A stretch of 64,000 bases of DNA from Euwallacea fornicatus (GCF_040115645.1 NC_089541.1:5332001-5396000); one strand, 5' to 3'; shown: positions 37,237 through 50,589, counted from the stretch's first letter. Numbers and translations: made by a program. The notes: a model not told the origin generated them from the letters alone.

Positions 37237-37769
37237 CACAAATTTCCAAGTGAGTTTCCTACATTTCATAGTTTACGGGTTCGTAAACATTGAAGGTCGA
37301 CTTTGCTATTTGCGAAAAATCGACATTTTCTTCACTATTTTGTGATGACGAGTTTTAGCCTGCTCACTCCTGAAACTTTATATTTAACAACAAATATGCT
37401 ACATAAAAATATAAAAGAATGGAACTGGAGATTCGAAAAAAAAAACAGAAAAAATGCGCATAATTTTCCCCCATTTTGTAGGCGTTATATTCCAAACACA
37501 ATTAAACGAATTTTTTAATGCTGTACAGGGCAAAGACAAATGTAAAATTTTAACCTGCTACATTTTATATCCGCTGTAAATCTGTAATCTGTAAAAACCT
37601 TGGTCGATATCACGGGACATTTGCGGTGTTTTTCGTTTTTCTGCCCGATAAAAATAGGAGTGATTTAAAAACACTTTTGGTTCGTTCCGCTGTATATGAT
37701 AGAAGTTCAGTACCCTATTTAAAAAAGGTAAATTAACTCCACAATTGTATAGAGTGCAGAATCAGTGAT

Positions 37770-38290
37770 ATAGAGCATTTGTTGTTACAAATAAGGAGAA
37801 CAATCTGTTAAATGTTTCGTTAATTCAATCGCATCTCCGGTATTGTGATTGCAAAATTTTAATTGATATGGGATTAACGGACACGGGTCATTTCATAATG
37901 CTGTTTTAGCTGAGTTTTGTTTATTGATCCAGAATAGAAGATAGGAATGATTTTCAAAAAGTTTGTTCTTTTTGATTTATTGTTTCGGATCGCGGACTCA
38001 TCGCATCCGATTTTAATAGGGCAAATTGAATTGGAAACTTCATTGAGTTTTGAATGAGTAACGTCTATCAATAATCTATGCTAACAACAATAACAGCGCA
38101 GTAAATAAAAAAAGTGTACTCTTCTTGAAATGCACCCGTATCTTCTATTCTGTGACAACAAACAAAAGTTCCAAAAATACATATCAATAAATGTTTTGCA
38201 ATCGCAATACCGGAATTGCAATGTATAAAAGAAACATGTAACAAATTGTTGCGTTATTTGCAGACTGCACAGCAACCTTTTACTTACCAA
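37770..38290. mobile_element. Fold-back element C
   Basis: The left arm (about 37770-37985) and right arm (about 38100-38290) are inverted, diverged copies. Shared blocks: AACAATYTGTTA, CCGGTATTG, GATTGCAAAA, ATTGATATG, and CAGAATAGAAGATA near the inner ends. The boundaries fade gradually, so the termini are approximate. No coding capacity was recognised. It resembles elements A and B in architecture but not in sequence. Confidence 0.65.
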
Positions 38291-41200
38291 CGCTTCATGC
38301 AATTGATTCAGCTCTTCATACAGTTCTAAATTTCATTTACTTGATTTAAATAGGATGCTAAGATTCTAGATGTAGAAGGCAGCAGATGAAAAATGTTAAC
38401 TTTTTATAAACCACGAGTAGCCTCTTTTTGCGAGTGAAAAAACGTAAATTCACCGAAATCATTTCAACTAACCTGAACTAGTCTAAGGGTCAATTAACAA
38501 ATGATTTAACAAAACCTGTAGTGATTTTTTTCTCCTCTTTGTTCAAACATACCAGAGCAAAGTTTTATGAACTACAGCTCTAATCTTTTTAAGTTAGAAT
38601 CTCTAAGCAACCACGCATTCAAAGATTTCCACATGCCATCGAGAGACGTCGCCGACAGGAAAGTCTGCTCTTGGCATAAACCGTTGTTATAGGTATTATG
38701 AAGTAAAAAAAATACACCTGCGAAATTTAAACTCAAAGCTATATGGTGAAACAATGATTGGCGTTATTTTGGCCAAAAATTTCAATGCACCGGTGACACC
38801 TTGCCTCAGTTATTAAAACAATCGTGGCATGATTCACAAGTTTGTCGTTAACGAGGCGGAACGCGAAGTGAAACCCGGTTGGACCGAAAAAAGAGCGCCA
38901 ATGAAGAAATGGTTGAATAAGCGCCACCAGACACCAAAACAAAATTTGAATTGAATTACCGTTTCTCCAAAAAAGTCGTTTCCTAATCAGTTTTCAGAAT
39001 ATAAACCATCTATTTTTAAATGGCTGCGTGTTCGCCTTATCGCAACTCCCCGTCAGCGCATTGTTCGCATCGTTATGCCATTAAAAATTGAACTTTTCAA
39101 ATAAACAATACTACTATAAACAATAAACAAACATTGGCTGTATGTTAGCCTCGGGCCAACAATAAAATTAAGTAGGTATAATCCGTACACTTACTACGTA
39201 TACAGACTCTGTTGACATAGCAAATGAAAACAGACAACTCGAGCCTGTTTATTATGCAAACAAGTGGTTCATTCATGGGTAGAGCACAGGAGCAGTCAAT
39301 TTAACTATTTCTTCTTTACAATTAATGAAAAGCGAGTAAATGCTACCTGTAACTATCGCTGCCTGTTTGCAGTTTATAGCTAGATAATAAAGCCCCCCAG
39401 ACCGAAGTCTCTATCGGCATGGAAGTGTGATCTTTGCAGAAATTTATGGTACCATTATGATTTCAATTGGTATCTATTTGCAGGTTCATGTTGGTAGCTC
39501 AATGAATATCTTTATTAAGCGAAGTAGAATGTTAGAGTGAATCTTTAACGCGTAGTTTACTTACTTTTTTGAATGATGGATTTTTAACGAATAGTTGTAT
39601 TTAATAGTTGACCAAGGACTCTATTGTTTACAGAAGGTGAAAAAACTTAAAAAGGCTCTTCTGCTATAAGGGTGGGCGATTTTTGCATGTTCAGTCAAAG
39701 AAGTGTTCCTTTATTTTTGGTAGTTCTTTAATGCTCCGTTCGTTTAAAATTATTCTCTGACATCTTCATGTCAATTTCATGTCAAAACTTTATGTTTAAA
39801 TATGAAGATATTTTGACAGGTGACTTTCGACCTTTGATTGGGACTTTGACAATCCTATATCCTAATGTGACACTATTTTCAGGATTTACCTTTAGCAGTC
39901 GAACTTTCCTTCCTTTTATTGCTCAGAGTGAAAACAAATGAACCACCATTTTTGTGCACGCATGTAGAGTGCAGAAAATACCTTACCTCACTTAGAAATA
40001 TTTTTTCCGCACTGAAACAATTAATACCTAGAAAATAGCATTACTGATTGTTGGTCTAATTTATATAAATGCACGCAAAAAAAATGTTACCCAACACTTG
40101 CCATGACCGAACCCCAACTAGGTGCGGAAAAGTAGTACTTTTCGCATTTCTTAGAGAAATAACTATTTTTACCACAACTTGGTATGAATCTGCCTTTTGC
40201 CGTTGAACCGAGCTATTGCTGAATCTTTTTATATAGATAGTAAAGATAATACCTTACCGATCATGTCTACATAAATCTGATGTAGCAAGCTCATTACTTA
40301 CAAAATTCTCTACTTTATCGAATTAATAATATCTAGAACTTTCAGTAAATTAAATCAATGAACTATGAATATAAGAGTCATTAATCCCAGTTTTCGAATT
40401 ACACATTCCGATGAGAGCATTGCTGAGCCTATATTTTCACAACCTTTCGACGATAAGTAGTTAGATAAACATGTTACGTATCTAGTACGTTACTTTTGTC
40501 GATTTTCGATAGTAGCACCTAAAAATATTTTGGTAATATGTATATGCAGTAGAGTATTCAGGAAATTCCCCTGATAGATCTAAACTTTATCCTTAAACTT
40601 CCACATATTCACTGAGTTGTTCCTAGAGGAACGTAAACTGTGGCTGATAGTGCTATTGTCGAGTATTTTACAGATTCTGGTCCTTGTGGCTAAAGGCTAA
40701 TGCCCAAAGAAATATTTCCAAATCAGCTACTGTCTACCAGGCATACCAGATTAGGTATCTCCAAACTTTTTGAGCAACTTTCAAAATCCTTAAAAATAGC
40801 CATCCTCAGTACTTGTTTAATTGTCGATGTGAAATTTTAGTATTTCAGCTTATCACTGCCAATTTTCTCCTCGGGTAAGACACAATTTGACTTATATCAA
40901 TGCCTGCAAGTGTCCGGCACTAATTTAGTACCAGGAGTACCATCATGGTGCAAAGAGGTCGTAATTACACTTAAAGCTCTAGTACCGTAATTTACAGGTT
41001 TCAAATACTGCTTAAACATCATTTAAGTTTTAGCGAGAATTTTAAACCAGACTGGGCCCATTAGGCGGCCTTATAAGGAACTTTTTTCTACCGAGAATCT
41101 AAAACGGCACCGTTTTTGCTAGTCCGCTAAACCTTGTTTTTGATCTTCTTAGTTCAGTATACGCGTGCTTTATTGCCATTGTATTCATTACTGTATTTTT

Positions 41201-41932
41201 ATTTCAACGTCCCAGAATCGGAAACTTGCTGGGTGCTCGAGTGCCGTTAGATGACACCTTCAAGGCGTCAATTGAGGATGGGGCTTAATCTGAAGTGAAT
41301 TAACTATCAAGTGATTATTACACCAGAATTACTGAAGAGAATCTGGTAATAATTATTGTTGTAATCATTAAGTTGTTACTACTAGCTTTTTTCCCTGAAG
41401 AACGACCTTCTGTCTTAAATTACTTTTTAGAACAAAGGAGTAGGAAAAACCTCCTGAATATGGAAATGTTTCTTATCGAAGCAATTACTGAATTTGCATA
41501 TTAAAAATTAACAGTATAATTGCAGAAAACTTCCGAAGTTCTGCTTCCTTATACGATTTCTGAACTTTAAAATAACAATACTCTCAATAATTGTTAAATC
41601 CGACTTACCATATCCAGTACTGACTGAGAACTTCCAAATCATCGTCCAAATAAATAGAGGGAAGGAATCGATATGTAGCCAGTTTAACGACCTTCCCTAA
41701 TGAAATCAGTCCCCCAGGATAATCGGCTCTTCCCAGTTTTGTTATGATTTTCCTGTTTGTTGCCGTACGAAATGTGCGGCCATTAGGTCATTAACAGCTT
41801 GTGTGCAGAGTTCAAAATACCCGTTATTAAGCTGGAACGTGGAGCGTTCATAAGAGGACCTTTGGGTAATTTAGAGGGTGTTCCAAACTGTTGTGATTGA
41901 ATCGCGGAATGAGGATATATCGGAGCATTTTA
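38291..41932. other. Intron 1 segment, no gene seen
   Basis: AT-rich with a GC-richer patch at about 38780-38950. There a 41-codon ATG frame (38829 to about 38954) begins MIHKFVVNEAEREVKPGW and looks more coding-like than its surroundings, but it matches nothing I know. No transposon ends or RNA genes were seen. Confidence 0.4.
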
Positions 41933-42124
41933 CGAGGCTAGTTCCAGAAGTGTCCGACTTAATATATAGATGGCGATTTTTTTGAAAAAAAGTTGCCTAT
42001 TCCGAAGACCTAACCTGAAAAACTTTATGTGTAAAGTTTGGGGGTGCTCCGTTGACTTTGTGTTTGTTTTGGAGCTGTTTGTAGTGAAGGGTACTAGAGA
42101 TTTTGTGAACATGGAATAAATTGC

Positions 42125-42741
42125 TCAACGACACGTGATTCGATACTTTCATCATCATTTAAAAGTTTTTAATTCATCCAACATGAAAGGGGAGTCAGAT
42201 TTTACTGTAAGAGAATCTAGTGTTTCATTAAGAACTGCAATATATTGGATGGCAGACGCGGTCATGCGAGGTGCCAAGACGAATCCCTCAATGGTCGACC
42301 TAACGACACTCCAGATCTGGCCGCTCCAGAATCGTAGCTAAAATCCAAAAAACTATTCTGGAAAATAGGTATTTTAAAAAGTACTGTACGTCGCATTTTG
42401 ACCGAACAATTCGATATGAGAAAGCTGTGCGCAAGATGGCTGCCGCGACTAATCACAATTGAGCAAAAACAGCGCCGTGGGGATGTTTCAAGGGAGTGTT
42501 CGGTAAAGTTTCGCAGCAATAAAGCCGACTTTTTAAGTCGATTCATGACCATTGAAGAAATATAGGTCAATCATTTCACACGTGAAATGAAAAATAAGTT
42601 AAAACAACGGACTGAAAGGGGAGAATCGTCTCGAAAGAAGGCGAAAACTACTTCATCTGCAGGAAAGGTGATGGCGCGAGTTTTTTGGGATGCACGTGGG
42701 ATAATTTAAAAACAATAAACGAAGAATATTATACAAACTTA

Positions 42742-42792
<51 letters not shown>

Positions 42793-43140
42793 TAACGTTC
42801 GAGCGAAGAAATTAGGAAAAGGCGACCGCATTTGGTGAATAAAAAAGTCCTGTTTCATCAAGACAATGCATCAGTCCACACTTCCATCAGCTATGACCAA
42901 AATCATCGATCAACTTGGTTTCGAACTTTTTTCTCACCCACCCTATTCGCCAGATTTAGCCCCCTCAGATAATTTCCTATTTCCAAACTTGAAAAAATGG
43001 GTCGGCGGAAAGAGACTTGCTAGTAATGAAGAGGTGGAGTCCGAGGTTGATGCCTATTTAGCAACATTCGATGCTTTTTACTATAAAGAGAGTATAGAAG
43101 CCATAAAACATACCTGAGAAAAGTGTGTCAATCTCAAAAG
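42125..43140 (+). pseudogene. Mariner transposase pseudogene
   Basis: Remnants of a D,D34D transposase occur in order across shifting frames. They are an N-terminal part with VIRYFHHH (about 42136), a linker with NGRPND (about 42286), and MRKLCARWLPRL then TIEQKQRR (about 42417-42470). Next come AGKVMARVFWDARG (about 42660-42700), FHQDNASVH (second catalytic Asp, codon at 42862) and HPPYSPDLAPSDN (third Asp, just after 42960). The region of the first catalytic Asp reads MTIEEI followed by a stop, so the MDETW-type motif is destroyed. A (TA)20 microsatellite and at least one frameshift near 42890 also break it. The open frame 42866-43117 is the C-terminal part only. Confidence 0.9.
42747..42786. 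repeat. (TA)20 microsatellite inside mariner
   Basis: An uninterrupted 40-base TA run within the transposase remnant, between the segments EEYYTNLL and EEIRKRRPHL. It accounts for much of the excess length over a coding copy and shows that the copy is dead. Likely polymorphic in length. Confidence 0.95.
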
Positions 43141-43224
43141 AAACTGTGTTGAGAAATAATGTAATATTTTCCAAATTTTATGGTTCTTTAATTGTTAGGT
43201 CGGCCACTTCTAGAACTATCCTCG

Positions 43225-46200
43225 TTTATGCTTAGCGAAGATGGAGATGAATTTATCAGCGATACGGGAAAAATCTCGAAAATCTGGAGTGGAACAGATG
43301 AATTTAAGCATAAATAAATTGAAGGATTTTGGAGATTTGCGAGACTAAAATGAAACCGCCAAATCGTGGAAAACAACGAATTTCCGTTTCTTCTCGACCA
43401 GACATGGGATTTTCTTAATCTTTGAGACTCAGTATTCCCAGACAATTTTTAGGATTTTTAACACATGTTACGAGTATAATTTGAAAATCCAAGAGACGTC
43501 CATGTTTGGAGATATAACATTCCTAGGTCTTGAACGCCACTGTTGGAGGCATCACCTTTCAAACAAAAACAACCTTCGTTTTTCTATAAACCCACGTTAT
43601 TTTCGCATAAAGTGTGTGTGTTAACGAAGCATTCAAGTGTGATGACGACCTCAGTTTCTATGCCAATTTCGGTTGACTATTTATTGTTGCGCTGAAATGG
43701 TGTCGTTTTACCGGGATCAGTTTACGCCGCATGTAATTCAGCTTTCGCAGTCCCGGTGGCCTGCTAATTTGATTAGGATTAGAAGTTTTTAAAATTGTGA
43801 TAGGTTTCGTTCAAGTCGAGGATACAGTTTCAGGCCTGAAACCAAAATGAAGACAAAATGTATGATAATCTTGTAAGGCAAACCAAAAAAAGGAGGACAT
43901 TGGCTTAGGTGCATCCAGTGATTAGAAAAAAAAAATAAAACTTTTTGGCCTCATATGAGCTTTTTTCACTTAAAATATCTGGTAGATACTAAATTTGAAG
44001 TTTATGTTATGGCGAAAGATGTGCTGTTCTGATAAAGCCAGCTCAAAATTTTGATTTATCGGAGAGTGGTCTTGGATTATTATCTGGCTCGTGAAAATCC
44101 CGAATTAACACAGAAGGGATTGGGGATGTTTAAAATAAAACTACTCACATTAATGGTGTACTGATTATTGGCTTTTTAGTTGGAGAGTAAAAAACGCTTA
44201 ATGCTTTTGGCATTGTAGTTATGTTAGCAGTTATTTATGACATTAGATTAGATTATAATTTAAATATTAAAGATTTTTGTTTAAGTAGTATAGTGATATA
44301 ATTTGAAAATGCAAAGAGACAATAAATGGAACATTATTAGAAGTTTAAATTATAAACATTGAAGCTAAATCAATGTCGAGTGTTAAGCTACAAAAGCGCA
44401 GGTGCCATATAAAAGTCACGGTATATACCAAGTGTTTCCGAATAGTGATTGATCCCAAAATTTTTAAGCAATTTTTTAAATGACAAGTTCAATTTTTGGC
44501 ATAGGTAATAGTTATTTACGACTTAGGGTTTAACTAGATTTAACGTCAGTTTGCTATTTTGAATATAAGTTTTTATATATTTTTTATATACATATTTACA
44601 TATGTATATGTAGTTATTCAGAGTGAGCATAAAATTTCCCTTTTGCGTTTGAACACTAAAGCAGCAATTTTATTCTCTCTGAGAAGGGACTGAAGTAGAT
44701 GGGTAATTTAGTTCCTTTGAAGTGACCATTCATTCGTATAACCAACTGAGAGGTCGATAAAACAAAAACGCTGTATACTTCTAAATTATATTTAAATATA
44801 TTTATTAAATCTTTTAGCGTTTGAACAATTTTTAAAGGAAAATAAATATTCTATCTGAGCTGATACAGTTTTGATTGACTAATTCGCATGTAGCGGAAGA
44901 AGCACAAGAAATGAAAACATCGGAAGCTGAACTGAAGTTTTCCGAAGAAATCAAAAAATTGGTTTGGGTATATTGTTTTCGCTATTAGTAGAATTATCCA
45001 TATATTCCTCAGAGATCCAAGTACTTTTCCATCCCTCCAGAGTCCTCAATTTTTGTACATTGGCAGCGAAATTTCATAAAAAGTAATAAATGTCTACTTA
45101 AAACAAGACACATTGATAAGAACATTGCCTAAACATATATTCATGCAATATTCAAGAAATACATGATGTTATCTGGGTTAATCCCTGAGCGATTTGCTTA
45201 TTTCAATTCGCAAACTTTAGAAGGATTAGCGAACACCGCCGTAGGATTAAAAAGCTTAGTTTAGTCTCTTGATGTTTAATATACTATTACAATGATGAAT
45301 GTTTGTTTAAAAATTGCAGAAAAACGATTTTTTAAAATTTTTGGCTGGCACCGTTTTTTTGCGTGTGGTTCACAATAAAAATTCTGCAATAAAAACATGA
45401 AGAATGAAAAAAATAGCGCCATTTTGTATTTACATGTTAATGTGTGATACATCATTGAGTAAGAACTGTTATGCCCTTTCTAAATATGTAAAAATATCTA
45501 GAACTACCTACCTACCTTTGGTTCCTTGTGGTTTCGGTCTAATAGAAATTTATTGTGTTCTGAAATTTAAGATTCATTACCTGGTTTTTGACTCTTTTGA
45601 TGCACGTATGTCATGTTGCCACGTACATCCAATAGACATCCAATAGTAGTGAAGAATGTTTTGAATTTTGGAATACTTCTGGTGGTTCTCAGGTGGTTTC
45701 TACTGATGAAAGACATAGGTCGTGCGTTTTATATTGAGCTGAGTATCTATTTATAAAATATAAGGGCCAGGGCAAAGAAAACCTAAATTTTCGCAGAATA
45801 GGGTACCTTGTTATACGTTTGATCCATCGTCCGCTTAAATCCATCACCCTCTTAAATTTAATAGTGAACGTTTTTTTTTTTTTGTCAATTTGTTTTCACA
45901 CATGAAAATCAATAACTGTATTGTTTCGAATGTCGTGTGCGCTTTATAATAACAAAAATAAAACATTTATATGAATGTTTTTGATTGCTGCTGAGTCGCG
46001 AAATACTGCTTCGACGACGTTTTGGTGGCAACTTGTTTCTGCACTTACTCCACGTAATACAATACTATATCGAAATCATAACAAAAATTCAACACATTAA
46101 TAAATCGAGTCGATAACCAGGAATGCCTATTTAATACCAAAGGCTCATATTGACCTAAATCAGCGTTTATACCGAGTTAAATCAAAACATGACATTTCAT

Positions 46201-49200
46201 TTAGTGTATAGATTGCGATGGGGAGTTTTACAATAAAGCTCCCATATGATTCATGCATCTGTCTCGACGCTGAGGAATTGGTACTGTCCCATTACCGTTT
46301 ACCAGTAGGCGCGATAATGTTGTGGAAGTCACAGATATACGAAAACCAAAAGTGACTTAAGTACATCTCTTGTAGTTGAGTAAGGTATCGAGCAACAATT
46401 AAATATGGCGCCTAGTCACGACATTGGTTGGTAGGCACGACTATCAGTATACCCATTTTGTGTACACAATTAAGATTTCTTCTATGTCGAGGACAGGATT
46501 GAATTCGTGACCCAAATTTGTTATGGTGCTTAAGTAAAATCGGATTAGACATTGAACAGCACTCTAAAATTGATTATTTTTTCGCTTATAGGCGGGTAGA
46601 ATCAATCGTTTACGGAATAAGTGGAGAGAATTAATGACTGTTGACCACTTAAGCGATCTGATTGCAGTACGAATTCCAAAGAATAGCATTTTTGCGAAAT
46701 ATGATTTATTTTGGCCTTGTCTGCGCAGGCTGGTGAGCATTACTCAACTTTTACTCATACTCATACATTACAGCAGCTACACGAATTTATTGTTACCTAC
46801 TATGCTTTGTTGTTTGTATTCGCGGAATATCATGGAATACCAGGTATCAATTCGTTAGATTTGCGAATAAAAGTCGAAACAACAGACACCACAATTATCC
46901 ACAGCATTTAAAATTAATTATTGAAATCAAAGTGCTAAAATCACCTATCAGTTGCTTTATTTACACAAGGTGCACCACTTGAATTTTAGGAAAGTTGAAA
47001 TTTGAGAGAAAGTCAGTTGGTTCGAGTACGTGTGTTAGATACGTTACTTGCAGCTTTCGGCTAAATTTCTATCGTCATAGTCACGAATTTATGCGACTAC
47101 AAAAAAAGAGCGAAATTATGAGCTTATCATATAACTATTTTATTGAAGAAGTTTAATATGCAGGGCTTATCTCAACTTAGGCCAGTAAGTAAAAGGGTTC
47201 GAAAGTTCGTTACTCTCCACTTTATCGATCTTCTTTTCCGCAGATATCCACAGCAGAGACAATATCGCAGTGGGGTGGCAACATGTTGAGTTTCCCCGTT
47301 AAGAGTTCTAGTTGCAGTCAAATTTTTTAGACGTTTTTTTTATCAATAAGAGCAATTCAAATTTTGGTACCCATATTGGGAGATATCTGATATAAAGAAA
47401 GTTTAAAAAATATAATACTTACGATTAGGAACGAAAATTTCCTACAATTTCCTGAAATATCTGCAGAAAATGTTTGTTCAGGTCTCGATATTCGGTTAAG
47501 TCAAGATATTATTACTCATTTTACCCAGATTCATTCGTACCAATTTCTTGGGGACAAATACAAAATGCATCAATATTGTGAAAAAAAAGTCGGCAGACAA
47601 AAATTACAATTACAGCTGCAACTTGGAAGCTTTGCGATGCATGTTCATTAAAAAAGTACGGAAAATCGAAGGAAAACAGGACAGGATTCGAAATGTTTGT
47701 CTGACTAACGATGAAGTCAGAGGCAGAATTTTTCCTTGCATTTTATATAGCACCCTTAAGGGCAATTCCGTCCTCAATTGAAATGAGATTTTGATTTTCG
47801 AGTTGCTACGAATTTTTCCAGAGATACCAAAAATAAGCAATTTTCTTTGGTAATATCTTGATTATTAAACTGAATATTCAATATCTTAAAAAATCTAACG
47901 GAATCAGTCTGATTTTTACGTGCACCCGAGCGATTTCAGTCAAAGACCTCATCAGAAATTAATTTTAAAATTTACTGTTTGGTTAAAATTTGATTTCACA
48001 ACCTGAATTTCTACTCTCTTTTACCACATTGTATTTCCACGTATCAGTTATTACATAGGATATGTGTCTAATAAGCACGTACCACCAAATTGTTTACTTC
48101 GAAAGATTTTTTAATTCACTGAGTTTCTCCAAGTTTGATACGGATCTTCAACAGTCAAATTTGAGATAATTTCAACTAGTAAGTGGAATGCGCTTGCACT
48201 TCAAGATACTCCCTATTGAAACGTATTAAACGAAAAAAACATGCTAATTTGGGACATCAGGCGCCTACCAATCGCCGACCGAAATCGGCTTTGAATTACC
48301 TCGAGAAGGAGGTGCGCAAGCTATGTTCCTACGTCCTCCCGACCATTAACTTCGAAATCTCCTATGAAAGCAAATCAAAATACCCACTGCTTATAATTAA
48401 AAAAATCACTACGATTCCCAAGACTATTACACTTCAAAAGAATAAAATATTCTTTCAATGTTTCTTCGGTTTTTGACCTAAACGAAACGCTTAAAAATAA
48501 TTTACCTTATATATAACTTACAAGCTTTTAAAGGCAAGCTTAAGTCCGGTTCTGCTTATAAGGGAGGAAAACTGGGTAGGGGCCGTCCAACATGTGGTGC
48601 GTAATGCTTTTTTCCTGTAGTTCGTTCGACTAAAAGCAACGAATGCATTTAACAGTGCACTTAAATATGAAAGCTCCGCCGACTGCACAGCCTCGAGCAG
48701 AAATGCGTACATGTGCGTAATTAAAAAAATATAGGTTAAAATTTCAAAAAAACACATCATGGGCTTTTCGAAAGGGCAAAAGGGAATAATTAATAATTTC
48801 CCGGGGCAAAGGCGCATTTTCCGTTCTATAAAAGCAAGCTTGAATGATCCTTTATGTAACTGCGCTTTTTCTGTTTATAAAATGTGGGTGATTAAGCAAA
48901 TTGCACTACTTTTAGGGCACGGTTTTTTGAAGTATCGAAGCTAAAATTCCATGGTGTCATCACTGTAATAATAGTGAAATATTTGCTGAGAATATTCGGT
49001 CGTAATTGAGACATCAAGTAGTCAGCGAATTTAATTGGACAATGGAAAAATCTTTGTACTGCAGCTTGCAAGCAACAGAGCCTTTGTTCGAAGCCAGATT
49101 TAGGTCACACTTAATATCTTAACCATAAGCGATTTCGAGATACTTATTTTCGTTAGCCGTTAACCTAATTTGGAGTTACATTTACCAGATCATCATTACG

Positions 49201-49201
49201 A
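43225..49201. other. Intron 1 last part, no gene seen
   Basis: AT-rich. Frames at 45404-45646, 46634-46858, 47548-47781 and 48183-48476 were examined. The last has a more balanced middle (NYLEKEVRKLC) but no known match and no splice context. A T-run lies near 45871. Small GC-richer patches occur at about 48230-48350. No RNA gene was recognised. Confidence 0.4.
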
Positions 49202-49235
49202 ATGCAGAAATTGAATATATTTATTTCCTTTTCAG

Positions 49236-49422
49236 GGTTGGAACGCATCGCTGAGGAGTTGATGGGTCGAAGGAAATGGAAAATTTACCAAGAATCCATG
49301 TCAAGAAGTTATTTGCAACCACTGAACAACAACATAAAACGTACAAACAATTTATTGTCAGAGGAAGACTGTTTTCAACGTTCTCAGAAGGAGAACAATC
49401 AGCCAGTTGGCAGCCCAAAGAG
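49236..49422 (+). CDS. Eip93F: E93/Eip93F coding exon 2
   Basis: This exon encodes residues 32 (completed glycine) to 93 plus two bases. It follows a TTCCTTTTCAG acceptor and opens GLERIAEELMGRRKWKIYQE, which continues the conserved N-terminal domain of E93/Mblk-1 begun in exon 1. The basic GRRKWK core lies at residues 41-46. The second half (QPLNNNIKRTNN, then FQRSQKENNQ) is polar and probably disordered. The exon ends at AAAG|AG|GTACGG; the donor GTACGG after AG is in phase 2 and joins exon 3 to give serine. Reading through the donor gives only RYGKYLC and a stop, supporting the boundary. The first half is conserved; the variable second half makes the exact donor slightly less sure. Confidence 0.8.
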
Positions 49423-50381
49423 GTACGGAAAATATTTGTGTTAACTGAATGTTTCAAACCATTTTTATACAGTGTGTCTAGATCTTTTGCAGCAGTTTAA
49501 AGAAAACCATTTTTAGTTTTCAACAAACAGAGCGATAAAATTTCAGTTATTTTTCTAAATTTTACCTGTATGACCGGCAATTTTGAGACTCTTGCTTTAA
49601 GTTCTCCCGATTAGGAAAAGAGAAAAACTCGTACATCTATGCACAAATAAAAACTCGGTATTATCCCAAATTTGTAAATTTTAATTCCAAAGTTTGTTAA
49701 AGTATAAAAAGCTTCATTATGAAACTAAGCGTTTTACTTTGGCCTTTTTTCAGCGTTTGAATGCGGAATTGAAACAATGGAAGATAAATTTATTTTCTAC
49801 GAACTTCAGATTTTTTTCAATATTAAGTTTGAACTATAGTAAAAAGGAGTACGTGTTTGTATTACAGTTTGGGTATTTTTTGAATCGTTGAGGCTCGATT
49901 TGAAACGATAAATGTGATTTTATATATATTGTTTGTTGTAATAACTCTGAAATATCGCTTTTGTTTTCACGTAGAAATCTCAAAAACTGCTGAAATTATA
50001 GACAGTACTGAACCAAAATAACTTAATATCTAGTTAGTAAACATTTTTTAATGCTTTATGTAAATCATGTGTTAAAAATCTGGCACTACTCAATTACCTA
50101 TGAGTCAGTCATGAAGTATGATTACATTTTTCATGTTCATTGATTATTTAAATATGTTCGCATGTGTTCTCTTTTACATGTAATCCATTAGAAAAAAAAC
50201 ACGTTTTTTTATTGATAACACAACGATAATTAATTATTGCTCCTGAAACCAGACAAAATAAATTCTTTTGTGCCCAACCAAACAAAATTGATCCTTTTTT
50301 AGTAAAGTAGTGCCACACAAAACCAGACTCTTTGCGCAATATTATTGTTTGTTTTTGTTCAACATATTGTTATCTTTGTAG
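49423..50381 (+). other. Eip93F: E93 intron 2 (959 bp)
   Basis: GTACGG donor and TTATCTTTGTAG acceptor, phase 2. AT-rich, with no repeat or gene recognised. Confidence 0.7.
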
Positions 50382-50589
50382 TGTTCGGAAGTCTGCAGTG
50401 AAAGACACAGACGAGGAAGAAGAAGCCAAAGCAACGTCGCCGGAGGCCGGTGGCGTAGGCGCCGAAGGCGCCACTCAGAACGACGCAGACGCTGCGCAGC
50501 TCGACTGGACGCCGCAGAGCAAGTGCGTCTTCTGCGCAGACGGAGACGGCAAGCTGGATAGTGAACACGCAGCGCATCACGGGGAACTG
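50382..50589 (+). CDS. Eip93F: E93/Eip93F coding exon 3
   Basis: This exon encodes residues 94-163. It starts after the acceptor at 50380-50381; using it keeps the frame from exon 2, whereas a second AG at 50396-50397 would shift it. It opens with an acidic run (KDTDEEEEAK), then an alanine/glycine-rich low-complexity part. It then has WTPQSKCVFCADGDGKLDSE with cysteines C142 and C145 and histidines H156, H159 and H160: C-x2-C-x10-H-x2-H-H, which looks like a small zinc-binding unit. The exon is GC-rich against AT-rich introns, as coding sequence here tends to be. It ends CTG|GTAAGC, phase 0. Zinc binding is inferred from spacing only. Minus-strand frames over the exon (50342-50700) are shadows. 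Confidence 0.85.

Larger units (their letters stand above)
41933..43224 (+). mobile_element. Degraded mariner transposon, near full length
   Basis: The terminal inverted repeats are recognisable. The left end (about 41933-41962) reads CGAGGCTAGTTCCAGAAGTG and continues to CGACTTAA. The right end (about 43195-43224), read on the minus strand, gives CGAGGATAGTTCTAGAAGTG and continues to CGACCTAA. A TA precedes the left end; the right flank is TT, perhaps a mutated TA. The length of about 1.29 kb fits mariners, allowing for a (TA)20 expansion inside. Transposase remnants in several frames lie between. Confidence 0.9.
2157..49235 (+). other. Eip93F: E93 intron 1 (about 47 kb)
   Basis: This intron is bounded by a GTGAGT donor and a TTCCTTTTCAG acceptor, phase 1. 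No other gene was confirmed inside it. It carries a dead mariner, several fold-back elements, small inverted repeats and tandem repeats, listed separately. Very long first introns are common in developmental transcription factors and often hold enhancers. Alternative or untranslated exons could be hidden inside and would need transcript data. Confidence 0.75.

Noticed and set aside
42866..43117. Open frame of 83 codons as a host gene
   Set aside because: It contains the mariner HPPYSPDLAPSD block and lies between mariner TIRs; it is the C-terminal piece of a dead transposase.
48183..48476. 97-codon frame as a nested gene
   Set aside because: A balanced middle section but no domain, no conserved ends and an AT-driven C-terminus; insufficient support.
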